DNA of 64,000 nt from Cordylochernes scorpioides (lineage: Eukaryota > Arthropoda > Arachnida > Pseudoscorpiones > Chernetidae). Made by a program: the position numbers and the translations under genes. A model generated the notes under the pieces. The model saw nothing but the letters and a program-made list of their open reading frames with translations. It made no database searches and was not told the DNA's origin. Location: positions 16,922,316 to 16,986,315 of the forward strand of contig CP092882.1 in assembly GCA_030710605.1 (NCBI GenBank), in the 5' to 3' direction. How positions within the stretch are numbered: position 1 is the first letter of the stretch; each line of letters begins with the position of its first letter. Shown one piece after another: positions 31,837 to 42,060 of the stretch.

Positions 31837-32054
31837 CACTCATGGACAAAACATAAGGAAGTTGTGCCTTTTAGCATATATATCAGGATTCAGACAGTAA
31901 CTCTGAAAGATATTACAGTGACCTTTATTGAAGAAACACGAGATAACCAAGTGTGAACAAAATTGCCTCTGTCTCCTTAAAAAAAAAAAGAAAAAAAAAT
32001 AGATGACCGGAGATATAAAAACTTTCAACTTCCTTAAGTTTTTGTCCATGAGTG
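31837..32054. mobile_element. Tcm, complete single MITE, 218 bp
   Basis: CACTCATGGACAAAACATAA at 31837 and TTTTTGTCCATGAGTG ending 32054, TA on both sides (31835-31836, 32055-32056). Interior GACCTTTATTGAAGAAACAC, AAAATTGCCTCTGTCTCC and an A-rich run. Best reference copy of the Tcm family; TA duplication points to the Tc1/mariner superfamily. Confidence 0.9.
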
Positions 32055-32059
32055 TAATT

Positions 32060-32780
32060 CGCGTTTGGCTTAGTTATGCTTCCTCAGGTGGATGACCTTG
32101 TGCAAAAATTGAGGAACCATTGAAGCATTTATTTATTTTTTAACTGTGCTTCTCATTCGTATTTGCGTTTAGATCTTTGCCCCAATATAAATACGGCCAC
32201 ATTTCCTCCAACATATTTATTACCACTGAACTTTCTTAAACTCATCTTTCACTCCCTAAATCTTTGATTCTATTGGACGATCAGCTTCTCCACGCCACAC
32301 ACAACGTTACTTGAAATCTCAGTAGAGTGGCTTCCAGTCTTCTAATCTCAATGTTTACAAATATTGAACATTGCGACCCCACTTCACAAGCAGGTGGCAG
32401 TTACGTACATGCTGATATTTCCAGAATATTCAATAACCACTCCATCAGACCGCACAGCAAAGAAGGGAACCAAACTTACAATTCCAAACAGTCGATCTTC
32501 TTTTCAAATGATATCCATCCTTCCCTCTCCAGAAATCACAAAGTAAAACTCTTCCCAAGGCCAACATATTTAAGAGAGGCAGAAACATTAAGAAACCATC
32601 CCAAAAATAAAGAGTTCTAGAGACACATGAGTTGGGTACTAGAGCAATAATACTGAGGGAAAACCCAGGCAGTTGGCCACTTCTGTAAGTTCCAGAAGTC
32701 CAAGTTACGAACAGATAATGATGATGAAAAATTGGCTGTGAAATGTAATAGAAGCTGGTGTAGAGAGGGTCAAGAGCTCT
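32060..32780. other. Mixed-composition DNA, no recognised gene
   Basis: Overlapping frames on both strands (plus 32327-32620, 97 codons; minus 32445-32870, 141 codons) have no domain I can name and the minus frame runs into the satellite. The stretch is less AT-rich than average and could be an old element; left uncalled. Confidence 0.35.
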
Positions 32781-32784
32781 TGAG

Positions 32785-34320
32785 AGATGACAATGTATGT
32801 TTATATTTATCATTGCTACCAGAATTGTCCGAATTGTAATAGGAGCTGGTCTAGAGAGCTCTCGGGACATGACAAATGTATGTTTATATTTATCATTGCT
32901 ACCAGAATTGTCCGAAATGTAATAGGAGCTGGTCTAGAGAGCTCTCGGGACATGACAAATGTATGTTTATATTTATCATTGCTACCAGAATTGTCCGAAA
33001 TGTAATAGGAGCTGGTCTAGAGAGCTCTCGGGACATGACAAATGTATGTTTATATTTATCATTGCTACCAGAATTGTCCGAATTGTAATAGGAGCTGGTC
33101 TAGAGAGCTCTCGGGACATGACAAATGTATGTTTATATTTATCATTGCTACCAGAATTGTCCGAATTGTAATAGGAGCTGGTCTAGAGAGCTCTCGGGAC
33201 ATGACAAATGTATGTTTATATTTATCATTGCTACCAGAATTGTCCGAATTGTAATAGGAGCTGGTCTAGAGAGCTCTCGGGACATGACAAATGTATGTTT
33301 ATATTTATCATTGCTACCAGAATTGTCCGAATTGTAATAGGAGCTGGTCTAGAGAGCTCTCGGGACATGACAAATGTATGTTTATATTTATCATTGCTAC
33401 CAGAATTGTCCGAAATGTAATAGGAGCTGGTCTAGAGAGCTCTCGGGACATGACAAATGTATGTTTATATTTATCATTGCTACCAGAATTGTCCGAATTG
33501 TAATAGGAGCTGGTCTAGAGAGCTCTCGGGACATGACAAATGTATGTTTATATTTATCATTGCTACCAGAATTGTCCGAATTGTAATAGGAGCTGGTCTA
33601 GAGAGCTCTCGGGACATGACAAATGTATGTTTATATTTATCATTGCTACCAGAATTGTCCGAATTGTAATAGGAGCTGGTCTAGAGAGCTCTCGGGACAT
33701 GACAAATGTATGTTTATATTTATCATTGCTACCAGAATTGTCCGAATTGTAATAGGAGCTGGTCTAGAGAGCTCTCGGGACATGACAAATGTATGTTTAT
33801 ATTTATCATTGCTACCAGAATTGTCCGAATGGTAATATGATCTGGTGTAGAGAGGGTCAAGAGTTCTCGGCAGATGACGAATAACATTGGTCTACTATTG
33901 CTGCGATTGTCTGAAGTGTAATAAGAACTAATATACTTGAGAGGGCCAAGAGCTCTCGGGAGATGATGAATGCATGTTTATACATTTAGATGCCATTGGT
34001 GCCAGAAATGTCTGAATTGTAAAAATAGCTGGTTTAGATAGGGTCTAGAGAGCTCTCGGGAGATGACAAATGTATGTTTATATTTATCATTGCTACTATA
34101 ATTGTCCGAATTGTAATAGGAGCTGGTCTAGAGAGCTCTCGGGAGATGACAAATGTATGTTTATATTTATCATTGCTGCCAGAATTGTCCGAATTGTAAT
34201 AGGAGCTGGTCTAGAGAGAGGGCCAAGAGCTCTCGGGAGAGGACGAGAAAACACCGGTCTACTATTACTGGGATTGTCTGAAGTGTAATAAGAACTAATC
34301 TACTCGAGAGGGCTCCAGAA
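32785..34320. repeat. 83-bp minisatellite, homogeneous core and degenerate right flank
   Basis: Units start every 83 bases (32876, 32959, 33042 ...) and contain AATAGGAGCTGGTCTAGAGA, GCTCTCGGGACATGACAAAT, GTATGTTTATATTTATCATT and GCTACCAGAATTGTCCGAA. About a dozen units to 33830 are nearly identical, differing mainly at GAAATG/GAATTG. From 33830 to 34320 units are diverged and of uneven length. Frames across it exist only because 83 is not a multiple of three and the unit has few stops. Confidence 0.95.
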
Positions 34321-34756
34321 CTCTATGGAGAGACGACGAATGTAGATATGTTCTCTCTCTCCAATGTGAAGGTTCTAAACCAAAGTTCCGTGGTATTGTA
34401 TAGACCAAAGTGTAGAACCCCATAGTGTTACCACTAAGTAGTGTTGAAAGAATCATGGCGTGTGCAGTGACATAAGGAAACTTGAGACCGGTAATGGACA
34501 ATCGAAACTCAGCAGGTGTCTGGCCACTTGCCAATTTCCTTTTTGGGTCACGTGATAACCTTTCTTCACCCTCATTGGATGGTGTCGTGACATCTTGACC
34601 TAGCACCACGTGACCTCCTACGCACATTTACCTACATTAGCTACTCTTCCTGTGATGCAAGGATGGTACAAACCCGTGTAGAGATATGTTATGCTATGTA
34701 TCAGTTGCGAGCGTCATTTAATAAATAAGGTAGGCTAATCCCAAATAAACCTGAAA

Positions 34757-35090
34757 GACACACACAACACTTAAGGAAGTGGAAAGTTTTTGTTGTTACC
34801 GTTTGTCTATATATATTCTTTTTTAAAGAGACAGAGGCAATTTGTTCACACTTGGTTATCTCATATATATTCAATAAAGGTCACGATAATATATTTCATT
34901 TTTTCATCTTTTCTTCTTTTCTTTTGTCCATGAGTTTATCTTTCAGAGTTATTGTCTGAATCCCGATATACATGTTAAAAGGTACAACTTCCTTAAGTTT
35001 TGTCCATGAGTTTATCTTTCAGAGTTATTGTCTCAATCCCGATATACATTCTAAAAGGTACAACTTCCTTAAGTTTTGTCCATGGGTGTA
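34757..35090. mobile_element. Tcm with two terminal repeat units on the right
   Basis: Left end CAACACTTAAGGAAGTGG is decayed; the interior AGAGACAGAGGCAATTTGTT and CTCATATATATTCAATAAAG is followed by two 76-bp-type units (ATCTTTCAGAGTTATTGTCT, TACAACTTCCTTAAGTTTTG) ending TTTTGTCCATGGGTG at about 35090. Confidence 0.75.
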
Positions 35091-35374
35091 ATTCCCCTCC
35101 ATATACGAACTCTACAAGCCACCTATTTACATATTTCCAGTTAAACTATATTTTCAGTTAATATTGTTCTCCTGTGTAGAAGAAGGGTATTTATAGCAAC
35201 AAAAGGTTAGAAATAGTAAATATAATATCAAAATAAACTCATCCCTATATGGAGCTCATTTACATTGTAGTTCGATACAAGGAATTAATTTATTCAAATG
35301 ATATCAGACATTATAGTCCCAGTTTACAAAAGCAGAACTACAAAGATAAAAAAAACTATTAACCATCATCCATT

Positions 35375-35490
35375 AACTATTATTATTACTCTTCACAATT
35401 CATCCTATCATACTTCATCCCTAAGGTTATAAATAATCGTTATTTCTCCTTAAAATAAATTTTGATTTTTCGTTCAAAAGAAACATTTTC
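35375..35490 (+). repeat. SINE-B fragment
   Basis: ATTACTCTTCACAATTCATC, CTAAGGTTATAAATAATCGT, TATTTCTCCTTAAAATAAAT and TTTTTCGTTCAAAAGAAAC correspond to body plus tail of SINE-B; no head. Confidence 0.75.
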
Positions 35491-35675
35491 GGGATAATTG
35501 TCAAACGTCGTTCTACTAACTAATTGTATTTAAAGAGAAGGAATGGCCAGACATCATCTTGAAGAATGATTCAAATAAGCCGCATTGTATTGTATCATAA
35601 GATATTGGCAGATCCTATGGTAAGGTATGTTGTCGTGAGGAGGAATTTCAGTCCAAAACATAGTAAAAAAAAGTA

Positions 35676-35939
35676 CACCCATACCTCGCTTTGCGTCGGG
35701 GTTACGTTCCAAAAAAAAACACGACGCAAATTGAAACGACACAAAGTGAAAATATGTGAAGGCGCAATCAAAAACAAAGGTGTTGCAATATTTTAGGAAA
35801 AAAAAAATTTAAAGACTCGAATCCAAAACAACGCAACTTCGAAAATCTAACGACGCACAGTGAAAATCAGTAAAAATTAAGCAGCGACACAACTTCGAAA
35901 AAAACGCAAAACGAAACGACGCAAAGCGAGGTATTGGTG
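35676..35939. mobile_element. Tigger/pogo-like MITE, 264 bp
   Basis: CACCCATACCTCGCTTTGCG at 35676 and GCAAAGCGAGGTATTGGTG ending 35939, with TA at 35674-35675 and 35940-35941. The ATACCTCG terminal core matches the Tigger type of pogo-superfamily ends. Internal CGACGCAAA repeats; no transposase. Confidence 0.85.
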
Positions 35940-35943
35940 TATT

Positions 35944-36220
35944 TGTTATTATTTTAATATTAAAGCGATTTATTTATTATTTTATAAACAGATTATTATC
36001 ATTTGGATTTTTATATTTTGCTATTCTGTAAACTTCCCTCATTGCTTTTCTAGTATTTTATTAATTATAAGTTCTGTGCTCCAGAAACCTGGGTTATAAA
36101 TATCTCTCTCTGAATTTTGATTTGTTCTCACCTTATATATATAAGGTGAGATAATAATGGCGAGATAAATAAATGGCTTTGTCATTCTAAAGTTTGTATT
36201 TCCTAATTTACTACATAACA
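35944..36220 (+). mobile_element. Diverged LTR-like copy
   Basis: TGTTATTATTTT start and ACTACATAACA end, with internal TTTTGCTATTCTGTAAACTT, CCCTCATTGCTTTTC and TAAAGTTTGTATTTCCTAAT parallel to the 14407/31173 LTRs and to 55186. Contains an extra internal piece with a small palindrome ACCTTATATATATAAGGT. No clear flanking duplication. Confidence 0.5.
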
Positions 36221-36514
36221 ATATATTATTCTTCTGTAAAAGGAGGCACTTAAGACCGAAAGCTAAAACATCAAAAGAAACTCATCTCCGAATAGGGCTT
36301 ATTTTCATCCTGACAAAACATTGTAGAAACAAAAAAAAAGTATGTGCCATCTATTAAGCGTCTTTACGTGTATAGCGAACTTAACACTGCTCCAATGTCA
36401 TAGCACAAAACCGGTATTTCTGAGTTTCCTAAAACTGGTGTTATGGCAAAATTCAACAACTAGAATATGTTAGAAAAAAATAGTACAAATGTGATATTGT
36501 ACTGGGATAAGGTG

Positions 36515-36722
36515 CATAAATTATGAAAAAGGCTTCTCCTTATCGTGCAACTAAAAGTTACTGATGGTTTGCGCCATCTATCGGAATAAATATCAACTAT
36601 TCTCAATAATCAATAATTCAATCTCACTAATCAACGAGAATAGTTTATATTTATTCCGATAGATGGCGCAAGCCATCAGCAACTTCCAGTTGCACTATAA
36701 GGAGATGCCTTTTTCTTAATAG
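36515..36722. repeat. HH-a short inverted dimer
   Basis: AAAAAGGCTTCTCCTTATCG at left and its inverse TAAGGAGATGCCTTTTTCTT at right; GCGCCATCTATCGGAATAAA and inverse. The GTATTTGGCC region and ribozyme are deleted, leaving AATAATTCAATCTCACTAAT at the centre. Confidence 0.75.
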
Positions 36723-36792
36723 AATATGTTAGATTACACAGAATGGATGAGAGATGGATTCTCAGAAAAGAAGAAAGAAAAAGAATTTAAAC

Positions 36793-36999
36793 ATGGAGAC
36801 AGAGCTACTCAGAGTGCCATGGACATAAAAATTCAGATGTTTCAATATTAAATTAAATTAATCCTGATAGATCCATAGAATCCCAAATACGTAAACAACG
36901 ATTGACCAACTTCGGACACATAATGAGAGCAAATGGTTTAAAAAAGATGTTGGGAAATTTTGAAGGAAGAGAGGAAGACTTGTAATGAGCTGGCTAGAA
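36793..36999 (+). pseudogene. LINE ORF2 C-terminal remnant
   Basis: Spread over two frames: METELLRVPWT, then a stop, then SIESQIRKQRLTNFGHIMRA and NGLKKMLGNFEG, then frame-shifted GRGRLVMSWLE. The order RVPWT - FGHIMR - G(K)RGR - SWL is the usual tail of LINE endonuclease-reverse transcriptases. The stop at 36826 and the shift near 36970 show decay. Confidence 0.7.
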
Positions 37000-37000
37000 G

Positions 37001-37090
37001 TTTCTCACCCAGAAGTCCCGGGTTTGATTCCCGGCGTGGGAATTTTTGTGCTCGTATCATGTCCGGGTCAACTTTTTTATCAACACCTGT
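37001..37090 (+). repeat. tRNA-derived SINE 3' part with B box
   Basis: AGAAGTCCCGGGTTTGATTC then CCGGCGTGGGAATTTTTGTG; GGTTTGATTCC is a B box. A following GTCCGGGTCAACTTTTTTAT may be the Pol III terminator region. The A box is unclear because the LINE remnant runs up to it. Fourth distinct tRNA-type repeat in the window. Confidence 0.55.
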
Positions 37091-37272
37091 CTTTGTTTTA
37101 TCTTTCCTGGCCTGGGGAATCTAACCTTTTTTGAACAACCTTGGTGGTGTACCTTGGTACACTTTGCTATGGTCTTATTTAATACTGACGATTCCCAATA
37201 ATTATTAAACAATAAAATAAGAAAAACGAAAGAAGAAAAGAGTGTTTTATGAAGATTTTATACTTCCTAAGC

Positions 37273-37496
37273 TTTCGGATATGCACTTATTTGCAAAACT
37301 TAAGGAAGTTGTACCTTTTAGAATGTATATCAGGATTCAGACAATAACTCTGAAAGATATTACAGTGACCTTTATTGAAGACACACGATATAATCAAGTG
37401 TAAACAAAATTGCCTGTTTCCTTAAAAAAAAAAAAAAAAAACGACGACCGGCTACTTCAAATACTTTCCACTTTCTTAAGTTTTGATATGAGTGTA
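37273..37496. mobile_element. Tcm single MITE
   Basis: GCACTTATTTGCAAAACTTA to TTAAGTTTTGATATGAGTG, with internal GACCTTTATTGAAGACACAC and an A run near 37425-37440. Same layout as 31837-32054 with decayed ends. Confidence 0.75.
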
Positions 37497-37687
37497 TCTA
37501 TTATTTAACAGGTATAAAGTAGAGTTTTTTTTTGAATAATTAAAAGTTTGCATGTAAATTTACATAAATAACTATTAAGAAAATATAGGTTTTTAAAAAT
37601 AACTAATTTTCACTAAAAACAATTAAACAGAGAGATTATTGAAAAAATAATAGAGATAGATCTATCGAAATCTTAAATTTCTTTATT

Positions 37688-37735
37688 TCCCGACCTTTCG
37701 ACCTCTCATCTTCTTCAGGAAGTCACTGAAACGTT
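37688..37735 (-). ncRNA. Hammerhead-like motif
   Basis: Minus strand: CUUC, CUGAAGA (fits CUGANGA), A, GAU/GUC helix II with loop GAGAG, GAAA, GGUC, GGG, then AAATAAAGAAATTT tail. Helix I would be C-G, U-G, U-G, so it is weak. Located next to a partly repeated tail at 37738-37760 (AAATAAAGAAATTAAAG). Confidence 0.4.
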
Positions 37736-37797
37736 GGAAAAAATAAAGAAATTAAAGAAAGACGGATGTACCTCTCTATTCAACAAACTCCCAGCCG

Positions 37798-38165
37798 GTT
37801 CCAAAATCACTTTATTAGGTACCGCTCAACAAGAACAACCTATTTAAATATAGATGAAGAATTCTTCATGATTTGAAATTAAACGATAAAACATGGTGAA
37901 GGAAGACGAGTTTCTTTTATTGATGCATAGATGCAAGCTTTCGGGTTGAAGGGTTTTTACCCGAAAGCTTGCACCTATGCATCAATAAAAACTCGTCTTC
38001 CTTCACCATGTTTTTTTCGTTTAATAAGAACAACCTAGTTTATAATAAATGAAACAATGAATAATACTTGAAGGTTATTCATATATTAAACAAAATGTTA
38101 ACGCAGGATCCCGGTTCATGGCTGTCGGGAATCGAGCGTGTTACCCACACGTCCACCGACTTTTT
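37798..38165 (-). repeat. SINE-A interrupted by a fold-back element
   Basis: Outer parts 37798-37850 (AAATCACTTTATTAGGTACC) and 38025-38165 (to ACGTCCACCGAC) together make one SINE-A. AAGAACAACCTA at both edges of the insert (about 37838-37849 and 38025-38036) is its target-site duplication. Confidence 0.8.
37850..38024. repeat. Inverted dimer inserted in SINE-A, PLE-type tail
   Basis: Arms 37881-37945 and about 37958-38021 (AAACGATAAAACATGGTGAA and inverse). Each arm has ACCCGAAAGCTTGCA with TTGAAGGGT between, plus ATCAATAAAAACTCGTC as the AATAAAGAAACTC-like end. The CUGANGA box is reduced to GGUUGAA. Confidence 0.75.
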
Positions 38166-38231
38166 TTTTTCTTCGAGCCAATTATCTTATATACAACATA
38201 TATCTAGATTTATATAAAAGGGCGTACCTGG

Positions 38232-38370
38232 ATCTGTAAAGAAAAAAAAATTCTCAAAATATTTCGAGAGATTGCTTTCTCTTTATTAATTTATTGCATG
38301 AGATAAAGAGGGAGCAATCTCTCGAAATATTTTGAGAATTTTTTTTTCCTTTACAGATCCAGGTGCGCCA
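38232..38370. repeat. Palindrome with about 62-bp arms
   Basis: ACCTGGATCTGTAAAG at left and CTTTACAGATCCAGGT at right, both followed inwards by A- or T-runs, TTCTCAAAATATTTCGAGAG and inverse, and AAAGAGGGAGCAATCTC. The centre ATTAATTTATTGCATGAG is short. Confidence 0.8.
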
Positions 38371-38767
38371 TGTTATATAAACTTAATTGATTGATCGTCT
38401 TTTGAATCAAATATATCTAGATGTCATTTAGCTAACCCGGGTGTTCCGTACATGAAGTACCCGTGTTGGACTACCTTAGCTCTGGACCTCCGCCAATCTG
38501 TAATTCTACCTCACAAGTCCTCAGTTTACCTTGGCACGACTGAAGTAGATGGGCTCCAGCATTTCTCTACTAACATCCCGACCTTGCTGAAACACTTTTT
38601 TTCTTTATGAAAGTCAATATGCAAACGTATTTTTATTAAGTCTTAAAATAAGGTTAGAAAATTTGAAGAATCTGACTTTTTTTAAATAATCTTGGTGGAG
38701 TGTAGCACCTTGGTACTTTGCTACAGTTGCAGTAACACATGAAAACTCCGAGGATAAGTTTCTTTAT

Positions 38768-38825
38768 TTCATAAACGATATCTCGAGCTTTCGGGTATCG
38801 TAAACCCTTCGACAGGAGTGTATAA
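38768..38825 (-). ncRNA. Hammerhead-like motif
   Basis: Minus strand: CUC, CUGUCGA, A, GGGU/ACCC helix II with loop UUACGAU, GAAA, GCUC, GAG, then a tail GAAATAAAGAAACTTATCC. Helix I CUC/GAG pairs. The A6 of the core is U, which should abolish catalysis. Confidence 0.45.
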
Positions 38826-39010
38826 GACGAAATGAATGACAGTTTTTAGCTATTATTTATATATATGGTATGTTATTTACATATGCTACAGTACATTGCT
38901 GCTTCATTTTTAGGCATGAAAATCATATACTTTGGTTATTAGCCCGTAAAACCATATTCTCTTTTAAAATAAGGAACAAAATTTGGCTTGAGGGTAAAGC
39001 GTTTCTTTTA

Positions 39011-39275
39011 CGAGGGTTGTCCGTTAAATAAGTTCCACGGGGCACCACTGTCATGAGGATCGCTTTTAGGCTTACTACGCGGCCAGGTGGCAGAGTTCTT
39101 TGACTCTGGGTTCAATAAGTGAGTGTCCCGAATGCAAAAATGCGTCGAACGAAACGGGGAATATGTAAAAAAATGTAAAAAGTCTGATATTTTTGAAAAT
39201 ATATAGTTCAGGGCAAATAAACCTATTTTTCTGTATGAAAAACCTCTGTGGAACTTATTTAACGGACAACCCTCG
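39011..39275. mobile_element. Mariner-type MITE, 265 bp
   Basis: CGAGGGTTGTCCGTTAAATA at 39011 and ATTTAACGGACAACCCTCG ending 39275, TA on both sides (39009-39010, 39276-39277). The 28-bp terminal repeat is almost perfect (continues AAGTTCCAC.GG). No transposase motif in its frames. Confidence 0.9.
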
Positions 39276-39511
39276 TATTTATTGATATGGTACAATATTT
39301 AGAACGTACAAGCTATTCAAGGATCTGTAGAGATATGACAATACTGTTAGGTCTCAAAAAGACTTTTTACAGAAGAAGGAGAGAATCCAAGAAAATAAAG
39401 GCAAACAATCATAGAAAGTATGTAAATAGTTAATCAAGTACATATATATTGTTACATAATGGTTAATACACCTATTTATATGAATAATTTATAATATATG
39501 ATTTTCATATA

Positions 39512-39716
39512 CACTCATGGAAAAATCTTAAGGTTGTAGAAAGTCTTTTGTGTCGCCGGTTTTCTGTTTTTTAAGGAGACAAAGACAATTTTGTTTACAC
39601 ATGTTTATCTCGTGTGTCTTCAATAAAGGTCACTGTAATATCTCTCAGAGTTATTGTCTTAATTACGATATACATGCTGAAAGGTACAATTTTCTTAAAT
39701 TTTGTCCATGATTGTG
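39512..39716. mobile_element. Tcm single MITE, decayed ends
   Basis: CACTCATGGAAAAATCTTAA to AATTTTGTCCATGATTGTG with GTGTCTTCAATAAAGGTCAC inside. Confidence 0.75.
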
Positions 39717-39824
39717 TTTATACTTATCTACATATAACCTGATTAGATCTATGTATATTATAATGACTCATAGTTTCCCGAAAGTTTTAAGCAATCTCTA
39801 GACCATCTCCTAGCATAAAAATAA

Positions 39825-40015
39825 AGGACGCCTCTTATGTTAAAATAGACGCTAAAACTAAGCGCCATCTATTGACCGTCTTCACAAACTAGCGGACTCA
39901 GGTCGTTGACAAAGCCACAACACCAGCGTCCACCTAAGAAGCATCCACCTGGAGACCATGATTTCGGACTAATGGCCCTCGTCAGTACAGGGCGGGCTTT
40001 AATTCCATGAGATCC
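39825..40015 (-). repeat. HH-c copy carrying a hammerhead
   Basis: AAAATAGACGCTAAAACTAA and GCGCCATCTATTGACCGTCT at left, CAAAGCCACAACACC, then the ribozyme and GGGCTTTAATTCCATGAGAT. The same order recurs at 45765-46215 and 46480-46640. Confidence 0.75.
39944..39996 (-). ncRNA. Hammerhead ribozyme in HH-c
   Basis: Minus strand: CUGACGA (39985-39979), helix II GGGC/GUCC with loop CAUUA and one G-U, GAAA (39965-39962), helix III AUC/GGU around loop AU with one U-G, cleavage triplet GUC (39956-39954). Helix I is CCUGUA against UCCAGG, with one mismatch. All catalytic boxes are intact and there is no extra purine, unlike the PLE-tail motifs. Confidence 0.7.
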
Positions 40016-40109
40016 ACAAGGGATCTAATAAAATCTTCACAATCTACCAAAGAGGTGTTTAGTTGGCTAAGTAGCTAGGCCAACTTTATTGCTAAAATAT
40101 AGATAGAAA

Positions 40110-40615
40110 TTTTGACGGGTAGAAATTAATCGATAAAAATAAAGGTCACCTCTCCCGTCAAAATAGAGACTAAAATTAAGCGCCATCTATTGACCGTCTC
40201 GAGTTTGCCAAAGCTGGTGTTGTGGCTTTGTCACCGACCCGAGTTCGCTAGTAGAAGGTCAATAGATGGCGTCTAGTTTTGACGTCTATTTTGACGGAAG
40301 AGGCGACAATTATTTTTATAGATCAATTGCCATCTATTGACCGTTTCGAGTCCTCCAAAGCTGGTGTTGTGGCTTTGTCACCGACCCGAGTCCACTATTT
40401 GCGGAGATGATCAATAGATGGCGTCTAGTTTTGACGTCTATTTTGACGGAAGAGGCGACAATTATTTTTATAGATCAATTGCCATCTATTGACCGTTTCG
40501 AGTCCTCCAAAGCTGGTGTTGTGGCTTTGTCACCGACGCGAGCCCACTATTTGTGGAGATGATCAATAGATGGCGCCTAGTTTTGACGAGAGAGGCGACC
40601 ATTATTTTCTAGAAA
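40110..40615. repeat. HH-c tandem/inverted array, about 152-bp units
   Basis: TTGACGGAAGAGGCGAC recurs 152 bases apart (40291, 40443) and GATGGCGYCTAGTTTTGACG closes each unit. Inside each unit GCCATCTATTGACCGT and its inverse frame CAAAGCTGGTGTTGTGGCTT. About three units, no ribozyme core. Confidence 0.8.
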
Positions 40616-40619
40616 ACAA

Positions 40620-41220
40620 TCGTTTTCCAGCGCAAAATCCCGATCTATATCTCCTATCATAATACAGACAATCCCAGTCATCAATTTTATTAATGTAATG
40701 ACAGCAACCTGGCTAGTAGATATATAGATAGTGAAATATCTTCTTTCTTATCTCCACTCAATCATATCAGGGTATCACGTTATGACCCTTGATGGTGTCT
40801 GTTTGACAACCACTGGGTGAAGTAGAATGTTTTTGTCATTAAGACTGGGAGCACTACTCATTGGCAGGCCAACTTAGCTTCAAAAGAAATGGCTGCCTCT
40901 GACATGAGGAACAGATACCATGTGCAGCCACTCCTAACATGGAGTACAAACGCTGCTCATCCTGTATCCCTGGATTAGGAGCCCTTACAGGGTACTATCA
41001 GCCGGGCCAGCTGAACCCAGTTTTTTTAGCGAGCTTGTTACTGCTCCCCTCCTCCTTTTTCATCCGGGCTTGGGACCGGCAAAGGCGAAGTTGATAGTGA
41101 AAGATGAGGGTTAAGATAGTTCACAAATCTATTGGAAATTGTGAAGGAATTTGTAAAAGGATTCTAAGGTAAACAAAAAATAAATAAAAGTTATGATGAT
41201 TACTAATAAGTATTACTATT
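40620..41220. other. Mixed sequence, nothing recognised
   Basis: Contains moderately GC-rich text (CAGCCGGGCCAGCTGAACCC near 41000) with no open frame, inverted repeat or element end I can support. Confidence 0.4.
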
Positions 41221-41260
41221 ATGAAGTTGACGATAAAACAGATTAATATTGTAAAAAAAA

Positions 41261-41686
41261 TCTATATACAGTTACGAGCATCATTCTTCATCAGTCATCT
41301 CTGTCACCGTTTGCTTTTTTTTTGGAATGGCGCCCTCCTATTGGTCGGCTACGATCACGCCACCTTTGCCCCCCCCCCCCCCCCCCCCCCCCCATCATGC
41401 CCCCCCCACTCACTTCTTCGTTTTTGTAACCATTGTGTTGGAGCGGGTCGCTCCTTAAATAAATGCATATATTAGTTAATAACCAAATGGAATCCTCTCT
41501 TTCTTTTTTCCAGTAAGAGACGCCTACGGAAGCCAACAGTACATAGACAGATAAAGCACATAGGCTATAGTTATTAACTAACATATGCATTTATATAAGG
41601 CGCCAATTTATAATTGTAACAAATAGTATTTGAATCAAAACATTCAATCGGGTAAAACACGGGCGTTGCCCGGGTCATTCGGCTAG
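41261..41686 (+). mobile_element. Helitron, plus strand, 426 bp, reference copy
   Basis: A|TCTATATACAGTTACGAGC at 41261; 3' hairpin GGGCGTTGCCC, GGGTCATTCGG, CTAG (41683-41686), T flank. Inside: a long C run (41370-41392), then an inverted repeat formed by AATGCATATATTAGTTAATA (41463) and TAACTAACATATGCATTTAT (41574). Same family, opposite strand, as 15333-15764. No Rep or helicase frame: nonautonomous. Confidence 0.85.
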
Positions 41687-41724
41687 TATAGTATAAATGT
41701 GAAATTGTACTTGGATAAGGTGCA

Positions 41725-41815
41725 TTAATAATGAAAAAAGGCATCTCCTTTTCGTGTAACTGAAATTTGCCATCAGCAAATAACTACACGATAAGGAGAT
41801 GCCATTTTAATAGAT
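41725..41815. repeat. HH-a mini fold-back
   Basis: AAAAAAGGCATCTCCTTTTC and inverse CACGATAAGGAGATGCCATT close around CATCAGCAAA; all the middle of HH-a is deleted. Confidence 0.7.
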
Positions 41816-42060
41816 TAAAATAGTGTTGTTGTTATTAGTGTCCATCAAGTCAACTTTTGGTGACACTATGTGGACAATATTCTTCAAAAATTGATCTGCT
41901 AGTGGCCATCAGTCGTAGCTCATCTAGTGACCTTCTGGTAGCTTCCTTATCCCTTAGATCAACAATACCTTTTTCTCTTTAAGGCGAGGAGCTTTCGGAC
42001 GTAAATCCTCCTTCCACAGGCATACAACAATTGAGAAATATTACGCCTATATATGTTAAA

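Noticed and set aside
32787-33835. Stack of overlapping 70-72-codon frames with the same peptide
   Set aside because: They are the 83-bp minisatellite read in shifting frames; period and start positions follow the repeat exactly.
39008-39295. Mariner transposase ORF in the 265-bp element
   Set aside because: The frame spans the terminal repeats and shows no DDD/DDE or helix-turn-helix pattern; it is a MITE.
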